64,000 nucleotides of DNA. Source: CAWJMD01 sp963700925 (lineage in GTDB: Bacteria; Actinomycetota; Actinomycetes; Actinomycetales; CAWJMD01). The stretch is from assembly GCA_963700925.1 (NCBI GenBank), contig OY969553.1, positions 1,860,001 to 1,924,000 on the forward strand, given 5' to 3'. The position numbers and the translations under genes were made by a program. The notes under the pieces are model-generated. The model saw only the letters and a list, made by a program, of their open reading frames with translations, did not search any database and was not told the origin of the DNA. Shown one piece after another: positions 49,666-57,547 of the stretch. Numbering within the stretch: position 1 is the stretch's first letter; the number at the start of each line of letters is the position of its first letter.

Positions 49666-50378
49666 CGTGGTTCCCATCTCTGGTCGAGTTGCCCGGGCCA
49701 GGGTTCGGTCAGCACCCCGGCGAGGTCGGCGGCGAAGCGATCGGCGTCCACTGGCAGCCAGCCGGATTCTGTGTCGCTGCCGGGTGCCGAGTGGCAGTCA
49801 GGCCGTACCCAGCCGTGCTCGTCCTGCGCCCACACGTCGACGAACGGGCGCGCCAGTGCCCGCCCCCAACCGCGCAGCACCAGCGTGCGCGCGGGATGTT
49901 CGGGTGGGCCGGCACGTGCCGTCGTGGGGCGCTCCGACCCGGCATGCGAGGCCGGGACGTGCCGGAGGCTGAGACCGGGGAGCGCCGCCGCCTCGGTGCC
50001 TGCCAGCTCCACGCGCCCCACCGCTCGCACCTGGCGCGGGGTGACTGCCGGGTCACCGTCCAGGAGAAGGGTCGACAGCGACCCCGCCGACCCGCCGGCG
50101 TCGGCCGCGACCTCGGTGAGCGTCAGCAACCGGCCCTGGCGAAGCACCACGCGGACCCGCAGCCGCGGCCGCCCGAAGGCACGCAGCCCTCGTCGGAGCG
50201 GCGGCGCCGACTGCGGGTCGCCGAACTGTTCCGGGAGGGGGTCGCCGGACCGTGCATCGCGCTCCCCAGGTAGGAGCGCACGCAGTGCTCGCGGCCAGCG
50301 CACACCCGGCTCCTCAGCGGCGAGGTGAGCGAGCTGCCGGTGCGTCAGCCGCACCAGCGCCGGCGAGGCGTTGCTCAC
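49662..50378 (-). CDS. hypothetical protein of the WXG-like operon (EspG-like position)
   Basis: A 238-residue protein with no motif I recognise. It is Arg/Leu-rich with beta-type segments (LRVRVVLRQGRLLTLTEV, RTLVLRGWGRALARPF), resembling in length and arrangement the EspG-like chaperones that accompany WXG100 proteins. It overlaps both neighbours by four bases (ATGA on each side), implying one translated unit of three proteins. Chaperone function is an inference from position only. Confidence 0.6.
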   Translation of the reverse strand: MSNASPALVRLTHRQLAHLAAEEPGVRWPRALRALLPGERDARSGDPLPEQFGDPQSAPPLRRGLRAFGRPRLRVRVVLRQGRLLTLTEVAADAGGSAGSLSTLLLDGDPAVTPRQVRAVGRVELAGTEAAALPGLSLRHVPASHAGSERPTTARAGPPEHPARTLVLRGWGRALARPFVDVWAQDEHGWVRPDCHSAPGSDTESGWLPVDADRFAADLAGVLTEPWPGQLDQRWEPR

Positions 50379-50725
50379 GAGTCGCGTCCGAGGTAGTCGT
50401 CGAGGCGCACGCCGTCGATCGCGTCGCGCGCCCGCCGGGCCAGGTCTGCCAGCTCCTCGGCCCTGTGGTGGGCGGTCCGCGCATGTCGCGAGAGGTCGGC
50501 TGCCAGGTCACCGAACAGCTCGGCGCAGCGGTCGAGGCGCCGGGCCTCATCGAGGGCGTCGCCTTCGAAGGCGTCGGCCGCGCCCGAGTGCCACTCCGTG
50601 CGCGACGCGCGGCGCACGACGGCCGCCTGCCGGCGCAGTTCGGTGCCGATCCGCATCGCGTCCTGCGCCAGCCCGGCCACCGCCGCGACCCCGTCCGCCA
50701 GCCCTGTCGGCGACACCCCGGTCAT
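50375..50725 (-). CDS. WXG100-like small helical protein
   Basis: A 116-residue helical-hairpin protein. The loop between the helices reads EWHSGAADAFEGDAL, close to the W-x-G of WXG100 proteins but with one extra residue (WHSG). The helices on both sides are amphipathic (LADGVAAVAGLAQDAMRIGTELRRQ and RTAHHRAEELADLARRARDAI). It is the first gene of the operon and probably dimerises with the helical N-terminus of the hydrolase-like partner. No ESX ATPase is in the window. Confidence 0.7.
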   Translation of the reverse strand: MTGVSPTGLADGVAAVAGLAQDAMRIGTELRRQAAVVRRASRTEWHSGAADAFEGDALDEARRLDRCAELFGDLAADLSRHARTAHHRAEELADLARRARDAIDGVRLDDYLGRDS

Positions 50726-50825
50726 CGCTCGTCTCCTTGCTCGACCGGCCGCCAGTGCCTGCTGGCGGCCTCGTAACCAGGACGCTAGGCAGGGGCGGCG
50801 TCATCGGAGCCCCGCAGCCGGCCGC

Positions 50826-50869
50826 CTGTGGACAACTGGGCCTCAGACGACCCCTGTGGACGGCGCCTG
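50826..50869. repeat. dispersed intergenic repeat, copy 2
   Basis: Begins CTGTGGACAACTGGGCCTCA and ends TGTGGACGGCGCC, matching the copy at 16410-16454. It lies in the divergent promoter region between the WXG-like operon and the phosphatase gene. Confidence 0.6.
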
Positions 50870-50906
50870 GTCGGACCCCAGACTCAGATGGGTCAGGATG
50901 GGTCGT

Positions 50907-51446
50907 ATGCATCCGCACCGCCCTTACCGCGTGACCTTCGTCTGCTCCGGCAACATCTGCCGCTCGCCGATCGCCGAGGTCGTGCTGGCCGCTGCCCTGC
51001 AGGAGGCCGGCCTGGCCGACCAGGTGGTGGTCGACTCCGCAGGCACCGGCGACTGGCACGTCGGGCAGCCGGCGGACGAGCGAGCCGTGCGCGCGCTGCA
51101 CGAGGCAGGGCTCGACGGCAGCGCGCACCGTGCCCGCGTGTTCGACCCGGAGATCTTCCCCGAGACCGACCTCGTGATCGCCCTCGACTCCGGACACCAT
51201 GAACAGCTACGGGCCTGGGTTCGGACGCCGGCCGACGCCGGTCGCATCCACCTCCTGCGCTCCTTCGACTCCCGATCAGGCGAGAACCTCGACGTCCTCG
51301 ACCCCTACTACGGCAACGAGGACGACTTCATGCGCGTCGTCGAGCAGATCAAGGGCGCCGTTCCCGGTCTGCTGCAACGCATCCGCTCAGACTTGGCCGC
51401 CGACCACATCGAGGCCGACCACCACCACGCTGCCGAAGGCCCCTAG
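50907..51446 (+). CDS. low-molecular-weight protein tyrosine phosphatase
   Basis: A 179-residue phosphatase with the P-loop VCSGNICRSP (C-x5-R, residues ~12-19) right after the first strand, and the general-acid motif DPYYGNEDDF near residue 132. It dephosphorylates phosphotyrosine, usually in capsule/exopolysaccharide or stress signalling. The ATG at 50907 is used; an alternative ATG nine bases upstream is also possible. The His/Asp-rich C-terminus is variable. No tyrosine kinase is adjacent. Confidence 0.92.
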   Translation: MHPHRPYRVTFVCSGNICRSPIAEVVLAAALQEAGLADQVVVDSAGTGDWHVGQPADERAVRALHEAGLDGSAHRARVFDPEIFPETDLVIALDSGHHEQLRAWVRTPADAGRIHLLRSFDSRSGENLDVLDPYYGNEDDFMRVVEQIKGAVPGLLQRIRSDLAADHIEADHHHAAEGP

Positions 51447-51453
51447 CGGCGGC

Positions 51454-52833
51454 CTACAGGTTCTTGACCGCCGAGAGGACCTTGGTGAGCGAGTCCTTGG
51501 CGTCACCGAACAGCAGCGTGGTCTGCGGCTCGTAGAGCAGCTCGTTCTCGATGCCGGCGAACCCCGGGCGCATCGAGCGCTTGAGGAACACGACCTGCTG
51601 CGCGTCCGACACCTCGAGGATCGGCATGCCGTAGATCGGTGAGCCGGGTGACGTCTTGGCGGCCGGGTTGACGACGTCGTTGGCGCCGACCACGAGGGCG
51701 ACGTCGGCTGTCTTCAGCTTCGGGTTGACCTCGTCCATCTCGGCGAGCACCTCGTAGGGCACGTTCGCCTCGGCGAGCAGCACGTTCATGTGGCCGGGCA
51801 TGCGTCCGGCCACGGGGTGGATGCCGTAGATCACCTGTGTGCCACGGGCTTCCAGCGCCTCGGCCAGCTCGGCCATCGTGTGCTGCGCCTGTGCCACAGC
51901 AAGTCCATAGCCGGGGACGACGACCACCGTCTGGGCGTAGCCGAGCAGGATCGCGACGTCCTCGGCGGACGAAGAGCGCACCGGACGGTTGGAGATCTCC
52001 GTCGACCCCGCTGTCGAGCCGCCCTTGAGCGCGCCGAACAGGATGCCGTTGACGGACCGACCCATCGCCGACGCCATCGCGCGGGTGAGGATCGTTCCCG
52101 ACGCCCCGACGAGCGTGCCGGCCACCAGGAGGAGCACGTTGTCGAGCACGAAGCCCGACGCCGCGACGGTGAGGCCGGTGAACGCGTTCAGCAGGGAGAT
52201 GACGATCGGTACGTCGGCGCCACCGACGGGCAGCACCAGCAGCACGCCGACCGCCAGCCCACCGAGCATCAGCAGGATCGCCCACACGGGCGACGGCACG
52301 CCGACCAGCGCTCCCGCCAGCAGGACCGAGGCGACGACCGAGCCGATCATCAGCCACCGCTGCCCGGGCAAGAGCACCGGACGAGTGGTGATCAGCTCCT
52401 GCAGCTTGAGGAACGTGACGACTGACCCCGAGAACGACACCGACCCGACGAGCACCGTGAACGACACTGCGAGAAGGGATCCCAGGTCGTCTTCTCGCAC
52501 AGCGCCCAGCTCGAGCAACGCCACGAGCGCGGCGGCGCCACCGCCGACACCGTTGAAGAGCGCCACCAGCTGCGGCATCTGGGTCATCTGCACGAGGCGC
52601 GACGCCGGCACGGCCAGCGCCGACCCGATGACGATCGCGACGATGATCGCGATCTCGTTGCGCAGATCCGTGGACAGGAACACGGTGACCACGGCGACCA
52701 GTGCGCCGAAGGCACCGATCAGGTTGCCGCGGCGAGCGGTCTTGGGGCTCGACAGCCCCTTCAGGGCGAGGATGAAGCAGACCGCTGCGACGAGGTAGGC
52801 GAGCGAGGTCCACGTTGGGCTCAGGAGGCTCAC
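51454..52833 (-). CDS. pntB: proton-translocating NAD(P) transhydrogenase, beta subunit PntB
   Basis: A 459-residue protein with nine or so transmembrane helices (residues ~5-265) and a cytosolic NADP(H)-binding domain III (residues ~285-459: VVVVPGYGLAVAQAQHTM, YGIHPVAGRMPGHMNVLLAEA, VGANDVVNPAA). With the alpha subunits it couples hydride transfer from NADH to NADP+ to proton flow, making NADPH. The GTG at 52833 overlaps the pntA2 stop by four bases. It is the last gene of pntA1-pntA2-pntB, the split-alpha arrangement. Confidence 0.95.
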   Translation of the reverse strand: MSLLSPTWTSLAYLVAAVCFILALKGLSSPKTARRGNLIGAFGALVAVVTVFLSTDLRNEIAIIVAIVIGSALAVPASRLVQMTQMPQLVALFNGVGGGAAALVALLELGAVREDDLGSLLAVSFTVLVGSVSFSGSVVTFLKLQELITTRPVLLPGQRWLMIGSVVASVLLAGALVGVPSPVWAILLMLGGLAVGVLLVLPVGGADVPIVISLLNAFTGLTVAASGFVLDNVLLLVAGTLVGASGTILTRAMASAMGRSVNGILFGALKGGSTAGSTEISNRPVRSSSAEDVAILLGYAQTVVVVPGYGLAVAQAQHTMAELAEALEARGTQVIYGIHPVAGRMPGHMNVLLAEANVPYEVLAEMDEVNPKLKTADVALVVGANDVVNPAAKTSPGSPIYGMPILEVSDAQQVVFLKRSMRPGFAGIENELLYEPQTTLLFGDAKDSLTKVLSAVKNL

Positions 52834-53168
52834 CGGCGGCCACCGTCCTGAGTCGATGGGCTGGATGACTTGCCTTGTGTGACAGCCGGTCTCGCCCGTC
52901 CCTTGAACATCTCGAGCATGCGGTCGGTCACGACGAAGCCGCCGACGAGGTTCATGGTGGCGAGCACGACCGCCAGCAGCGCGATCACCAGCGTGAACCA
53001 GTGTTCGGCGTGGCCAGCGACCAGGATCGAGCCGACCAGGATGATGCCGTGGATCGCGTTGGCACCCGACATCAGCGGCGTGTGAAGGGTGCTCGACACC
53101 TTCGACACGACCTCGAAGCCGACGAAGACGGCGAGCACGAAGATCGTCAACAGTGCGATGCCGTCCAT
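52830..53168 (-). CDS. NAD(P) transhydrogenase alpha subunit, membrane part (PntAB)
   Basis: A 112-residue protein with three transmembrane helices (residues ~4-24, 36-54, 58-80; VFVGFEVVSKVSSTLHTPLMSGANAIHGIILVGS in part), the TM segment corresponding to the C-terminus of E. coli PntA. The ATG at 53168 overlaps the pntA1 stop by one base; longer in-frame starts lie inside pntA1. Confidence 0.93.
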   Translation of the reverse strand: MDGIALLTIFVLAVFVGFEVVSKVSSTLHTPLMSGANAIHGIILVGSILVAGHAEHWFTLVIALLAVVLATMNLVGGFVVTDRMLEMFKGRARPAVTQGKSSSPSTQDGGRR

Positions 53169-54436
53169 CAGGAGCCGGCCCCCTCGGTCGGTTGGGTCGG
53201 TTTCTCGATCGGTAGCTGCGTCGTCGGCGGGCTTGCTTCCACCTCGGAGGCGGTCCCGGCGACGGGAGCCGCGGCCGGTGCCAGGCCGAGCAGCTCGGCG
53301 GTCTGCGGGTGCTGGACGGAGCCGTCGTGGGTGAGACACGTTCCGGCGACGACCTCGTCACCGAAGTCGGGCACGACCTGTCCCTCGGACGTCATCAGCA
53401 GCAGCAGGTTCACCACGTTCTTCGCGTACAGGCGTGAGGCGTCGACGGGCATCGTCGAGGCGCCGTCCTTCATGCCGACGAGGGTCACGGTGCCGGTGTG
53501 GTCTGGCTGCCCCTCGACCTGGCTGACGGGCACAGCCACGTCCAGGCCGGCCAGCGAGCCCTCGACGTTGCCGCCCGACTCTGCAGCGAGGTCGACGACC
53601 ACGGACCCCGGCTTCATGGCCGCCACCATCCTGGTGGTCACCAGCCGTGGCGCCGCCCGTCCGGGAATAGCCGCCGTCGTGATCAGAACGTCGGCCGCGG
53701 CCACGTAGGGAGCCAGCAGCTCCATCTGGCGAGCAGCCCGGTCGTCGGTCATCTCCCGCGCGTAACCGCCTGCGCCCTCGACGGACTCGAGGTTGAGGTC
53801 GACGAACGTGCCGCCCATCGAGCGCACCTCGTCGGCGGACGCGGGACGGACGTCGTACGCGCTGACCTTGGCGCCCAGCCGCTTGGCGGTGGCGATGGCC
53901 TGCAGTCCCGCCACGCCCGCGCCCAGCACCAGCACCGACGCCGGCGGCACGGTTCCTGCGGCCGTCATGAACAGCGGAAAGAACCTGGGCAGCCGCGTGG
54001 ACGCCTCGATCACGCTGCGGTAGCCGGCGACGAGCGCTTGGGAGGTCAGGGCGTCCATCGACTGCGCACGCGAGATGCGCGGAACGAGCTCGAGCGCGAA
54101 CGACGTGACCCGCGCCGCGGCCAGCGCCCGCACAGTCGGCAGCTCGGTGGACGGGGAGCCCAGTCCGATCGTGATCGCGCCCCGACGCAGCCTCGGGGGC
54201 ACCCTCGGGTTCAGCGGCCGGACGTGCAGCAGCACGTCGACGGCGCCGGCGTCGACGGTGGTGACGACCTCGGCACCCGCAGCGGCGTAGGCCGAGTCAG
54301 GGATCGAGCTGTGGGTCCCGGCTCCGGTCTGGACCGTCACCTCGAGCCCGGCACCCACCATCTGGGTGACCGTCTCTGGGGTGGCGGCGACTCGGCGCTC
54401 TCCGGGCTGGACCTCGGCGGCTACGGCAACCTTCAC
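53168..54436 (-). CDS. NAD(P) transhydrogenase alpha subunit, NAD(H)-binding part (PntAA)
   Basis: A 422-residue cytosolic domain I protein, related to alanine dehydrogenase. Motifs are VAAEVQPGERRVAATPETV at the N-terminus, RAQSMDALTSQALVAGYRSV, the Rossmann VLVLGAGVAGLQAIATAKRLGA (in part) and VKPGSVVVDLAAESGGN-type segment. The Pro/Thr/Ala-rich C-terminal ~60 residues are variable. The GTG at 54436 begins the first beta-strand (VKVAVAAE). It is first in the pnt operon. Confidence 0.93.
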   Translation of the reverse strand: MKVAVAAEVQPGERRVAATPETVTQMVGAGLEVTVQTGAGTHSSIPDSAYAAAGAEVVTTVDAGAVDVLLHVRPLNPRVPPRLRRGAITIGLGSPSTELPTVRALAAARVTSFALELVPRISRAQSMDALTSQALVAGYRSVIEASTRLPRFFPLFMTAAGTVPPASVLVLGAGVAGLQAIATAKRLGAKVSAYDVRPASADEVRSMGGTFVDLNLESVEGAGGYAREMTDDRAARQMELLAPYVAAADVLITTAAIPGRAAPRLVTTRMVAAMKPGSVVVDLAAESGGNVEGSLAGLDVAVPVSQVEGQPDHTGTVTLVGMKDGASTMPVDASRLYAKNVVNLLLLMTSEGQVVPDFGDEVVAGTCLTHDGSVQHPQTAELLGLAPAAAPVAGTASEVEASPPTTQLPIEKPTQPTEGAGS

Positions 54437-54533
54437 GGGCGCAAACCTAGCGGCCACGAGCGCCTGTTCCCGCCAACGTGACCGATGCGACTTCGGGACG
54501 CGCGTCTCACCTGTCGGCCACTCGCGACGCGAG

Positions 54534-54815
54534 CTAGATGTCGTAGCGCCCGGCGCCCGGCCCGTCCGGCTCGCGCGGGGTGCCTGCAAGCACCTCGACC
54601 TCGTCGACCGCGAGCAGCGTGCCCTGTTGCGCGGTGCTCATCATGTCGGGGCGCAGGTGGCCGACCAGCCGAACGGTGCAGCCCACGAGGTGGCCCCACT
54701 TGCGACCGATCTGCCACTGCCGGCCCGCCTCGTCGCGCAGCACGACCGACCCGTGCTCGACCCCGGCCTCGACCTGCCCGGTCACAGTCCTGGTGTGCAG
54801 CGCGCTGTGGTCCAT
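54534..54815 (-). CDS. small DUF5818-like hypothetical protein
   Basis: A 93-residue beta-rich protein (VTGQVEAGVEHGSVVLRDEAGRQW, CTVRLVGHLRPDMMSTAQQG, LLAVDEVEVL), consistent with the small OB-like DUF5818 family that binds an unknown ligand. The ATG at 54815 was chosen; in-frame upstream starts would add a non-homologous basic leader. It is monocistronic between the pnt operon and the EamA gene. Confidence 0.7.
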   Translation of the reverse strand: MDHSALHTRTVTGQVEAGVEHGSVVLRDEAGRQWQIGRKWGHLVGCTVRLVGHLRPDMMSTAQQGTLLAVDEVEVLAGTPREPDGPGAGRYDI

Positions 54816-55036
54816 GTCGTCATGGGTACACGCCCGCAGGCGACGGCGCCAGGCGGGCACAACGGGGGGCAACTACGGCCTGAGAGCGCTCCAGGCCGCC
54901 GTTTGGGCCGTACCTTCCCCCGCTTGTGCCCGCGAGTGGGGCACCGCGGAAGGACCCGGGCGCCCACGACGCGACGCCGCTCGCCTCAGACCCCGCCAGT
55001 CCTCCCGCCGTGCACACCCCCCGGTAGCGTCCGGCT

Positions 55037-55990
55037 GTGACGCCATCGCCCCTGCGCGGCCTGTTCACGGCGCTGCTCGCGGCGGCGCTGTTCGGCGTCA
55101 ACGGCACGGTCAGCAAGCTCGCGCTCGAGGGCGGGATCTCGTCGCTCCGGCTGGTCGAGCTCCGCTCCGTCGGCTCCGCCGTGCTGCTGGTCGCGATCGT
55201 GGCGGTCACGCGTCCGCGCAGCCTGAAGGTCTCGCGCAGCGAGCTGAGGTTCCTCGTGATGGCGGGCATCGTCGGCATCGCGCTCGTGCAGTGGTTCTAC
55301 TTCGTGGCCATCGCGCGCCTGCCGGTCGGCATCGCGCTGCTCGTGGAGTACCTCGCGCCCGTGATGGTGGTGCTGTGGGTGCGGTTCGTTCGCCGGGATG
55401 CGGTGCGGGCGCGGATGTGGGCGGCGCTGGCGCTGGCGGTGGCCGGCTTGGCCGTCGTCGCGCAGGTCTGGCAGGGCATGACGCTGGACGGGATCGGCCT
55501 ACTCGCGGCGCTGGCCGCCGCGGCCACCCTCGCCAGCTACTACCTGACCGGAGAGCGCGGCCTGGCCCAGCGCGACGAGATGAGCCTGGCCGCCTACATC
55601 TTCGTCGCGGCCGGGCTGTTCTGGTCGGTGCTGCTTCCCTGGTGGACGTTCCCGTTCGACGTGATGGGGCAGGCGGTGGCGCTGTCCGGGCCGCTGGAGG
55701 GCGTCGCCGCGCCGATGTGGGTGCTCGTCGCCTGGATCACGGTCCTCGGGACGGTGGTGCCGTACGTGCTGGTCCTTGCGGCGCTGCGGTCGCTGGGGCC
55801 AGCGCGCACCGGCCTGGTGGGCATGACCGAGCCGGTGCTCGCTGCCCTGGTCGCGTGGGTGGTGCTGGCCGAGGCACTGACGTGGGTGCAGCTGCTGGGC
55901 GGTGCCGTGGTGCTCGCGGGAGTGGTGCTCGCGGAGACCTCGCGTGCCCGCACACCGGGCGGGATGCTGCCCGAGGGCATGGCTCCCTGA
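55037..55990 (+). CDS. EamA/DMT family transporter (RhtA-like)
   Basis: A 317-residue transporter with ten transmembrane helices in two EamA repeats (AALFGVNGTVSKLALEGG at the start, LGTVVPYVLVLAALRSLGPARTGLVGMTEPVLAALVAWVVLAE in part in the second). The pattern is that of RhtA-like exporters of amino acids or metabolites. GTG start; a 221-base gap upstream contains no gene. It is 64 bases upstream of a VOC gene. Confidence 0.88.
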   Translation: MTPSPLRGLFTALLAAALFGVNGTVSKLALEGGISSLRLVELRSVGSAVLLVAIVAVTRPRSLKVSRSELRFLVMAGIVGIALVQWFYFVAIARLPVGIALLVEYLAPVMVVLWVRFVRRDAVRARMWAALALAVAGLAVVAQVWQGMTLDGIGLLAALAAAATLASYYLTGERGLAQRDEMSLAAYIFVAAGLFWSVLLPWWTFPFDVMGQAVALSGPLEGVAAPMWVLVAWITVLGTVVPYVLVLAALRSLGPARTGLVGMTEPVLAALVAWVVLAEALTWVQLLGGAVVLAGVVLAETSRARTPGGMLPEGMAP

Positions 55991-56054
55991 CGGTCGTGGG
56001 TGCCAAGGTGGTCCCTGCCCGAACCGCAACGCGTCCCCTGGAGGAGCGAACGAG

Positions 56055-56837
56055 ATGACTGTGCACCGTGAGGCCTGGCCCGAGGGAACCCCGAGCTGGG
56101 TTGATCTGGCGGTCCCCGACCTCGAGGCGGCGCGCGCCTTCTACTCCGGGCTGTTCGGGTGGGAGTTCGCCGACAGCGGACCTGACTACGGCGGCTACCT
56201 GGTCGCCCAGGTCGGCGGCGAGCCCGTGGCCGGCCTGGGCCCGACACCTCCCGGCATGGAGGGAATGCCCCCGGTCTGGACGACCTACATCGCCGTGGAC
56301 GACGTGGAGGCATCCGCGGCGACGGTGACGGAGGCGGGCGGCCACGTGCTGTTCCCGCCCGGCGACGTCGGCGACAGCGGACGGATGGCGGTCGCCACCG
56401 ACCCGACCGGCGCCGCGTTCGGCATGTGGCAGGCAGGCACGAACACCGGGGCCAACCGTGTCGACGAGCACGGCTGCCTGGTCTGGAACGAGGCGATGCT
56501 CACCGACTACGCGGCCGGTCAGAAGTTCTACGCCGACGTGTTCGGCTACGCCTACGAGGAGCTGGGCACTGACGGCCTGACCTACGCGACCGTCACCAAG
56601 GGCGGACGCACCGTCGCCGGCATCGGTGTCGCCAGCGAGGTCGAGCCCGACGCTCCCTCCCACTGGCGCAACTACTTCGGCGTGGACGACATGACTGCCG
56701 CTGTCGGAAGGGTGCGCGGGCTCGGCGGCCAGGTGCTCGCCGCGCCGTGGGAGACGCCCTTCGGTCTGATGGCCCCGGTGGTGGGGACGAACGGCGAGGC
56801 GTTTCTGCTCAACCAGGCGCCTCCGCCTTCGGGCTGA
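56055..56837 (+). CDS. two-domain VOC (glyoxalase-like) protein
   Basis: A 260-residue protein of two VOC modules: residues ~12-125 (WVDLAVPDLEAARAFYSGLFGWEF... VATDPTGAAFGMWQ) and ~140-255 (CLVWNEAMLTDYAAGQKFYADVFGYAYEE... APVVGTNGEAFLLNQ). This layout is common in actinobacterial CFP32-like glyoxalase/hydroxylase proteins. The ATG at 56055 follows GAGGAGCGA. The function is unknown; it converges with alkB after a four-base gap. Confidence 0.9.
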   Translation: MTVHREAWPEGTPSWVDLAVPDLEAARAFYSGLFGWEFADSGPDYGGYLVAQVGGEPVAGLGPTPPGMEGMPPVWTTYIAVDDVEASAATVTEAGGHVLFPPGDVGDSGRMAVATDPTGAAFGMWQAGTNTGANRVDEHGCLVWNEAMLTDYAAGQKFYADVFGYAYEELGTDGLTYATVTKGGRTVAGIGVASEVEPDAPSHWRNYFGVDDMTAAVGRVRGLGGQVLAAPWETPFGLMAPVVGTNGEAFLLNQAPPPSG

Positions 56838-56841
56838 GGAG

Positions 56842-57489
56842 TCAGCGCACGCCGCGCATGCGGAACTGCACGCTGATGCGCGGACCGACCGGGCGAGCCG
56901 TCTTGGGAACGGCGTGCTCCCACGTGCGCTGGCACGAGCCGCCCATCACGAGCAGGTCGCCGTGCCCGAGGTTGTGGCGGATCGCCTCGCCGCCGCCGCG
57001 GGGGCGCAACATCAGGGCGCGAGGAGAGCCCAGAGAGAGAATCGCCACCATCGTGTCCTGCGTGCGCGAGCGACCGATCCGGTCGCCGTGCCAGGCCACG
57101 CTGTCGCGTCCGTCGCGGTAGAAGCACAGGCCCGCGGTGCGGAACGGCTCGCCGTGCTCGGGTTCGTAGTGGCGGTCGAGGGCGCGGTGCACGTCGTCGA
57201 GGACGGGGTCGGGTAGGGCGTCGCCCTCCTCGTAGAAGCAGAGCAGCCGTGGCACGTCGACGACGTTGTCGTACATCTGGCGGCGCTCCGCGTACCAGGG
57301 CACGTGCTCGACGAGCCGCTCGAAGAGCTCGTCGGCGTGCGACAGCCACCCGGGCAGCGTGTCGATCCATGCGCCCCGGCTCAGGTGGGTTCGGCGGACG
57401 TGGGTCGGGAGGTCGAGGAGGGGCGGTGCGCCCGTCGGGTTGTCCTCGGCCAGCTCGTCCAGCAGTGATGCCTGAAGGGTCACGCTCAT
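56842..57489 (-). CDS. alkB: AlkB family Fe(II)/2-oxoglutarate-dependent dioxygenase
   Basis: A 215-residue AlkB-like enzyme. Iron and 2-oxoglutarate motifs are visible: WHGDRIG (His-x-Asp), the distal His in RTWEHAVPK, and the oxoglutarate Arg in GPRISVQFRMR. AlkB enzymes oxidatively remove alkyl groups from bases such as 1-methyladenine and 3-methylcytosine. The ATG at 57489 is preceded by a LexA-box-like sequence (57509-57524) 20 bases upstream, suggesting SOS induction. Confidence 0.93.
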   Translation of the reverse strand: MSVTLQASLLDELAEDNPTGAPPLLDLPTHVRRTHLSRGAWIDTLPGWLSHADELFERLVEHVPWYAERRQMYDNVVDVPRLLCFYEEGDALPDPVLDDVHRALDRHYEPEHGEPFRTAGLCFYRDGRDSVAWHGDRIGRSRTQDTMVAILSLGSPRALMLRPRGGGEAIRHNLGHGDLLVMGGSCQRTWEHAVPKTARPVGPRISVQFRMRGVR

Positions 57490-57508
57490 GGAGAAAGCCT
57501 ACGTCGAA

Positions 57509-57524
57509 TCGAACAGATGTTCTA
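57509..57524. promoter_or_regulatory. LexA (SOS) box upstream of alkB
   Basis: TCGAACAGATGTTCTA matches the actinobacterial/Gram-positive SOS box TCGAAC-N4-GTTCGA at all but one base. It is in the gap between alkB and the SDR stop, 20 bases before the alkB ATG. Confidence 0.8.
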
Positions 57525-57547
57525 GCGCAACGCTTGCACCGAAGGTG

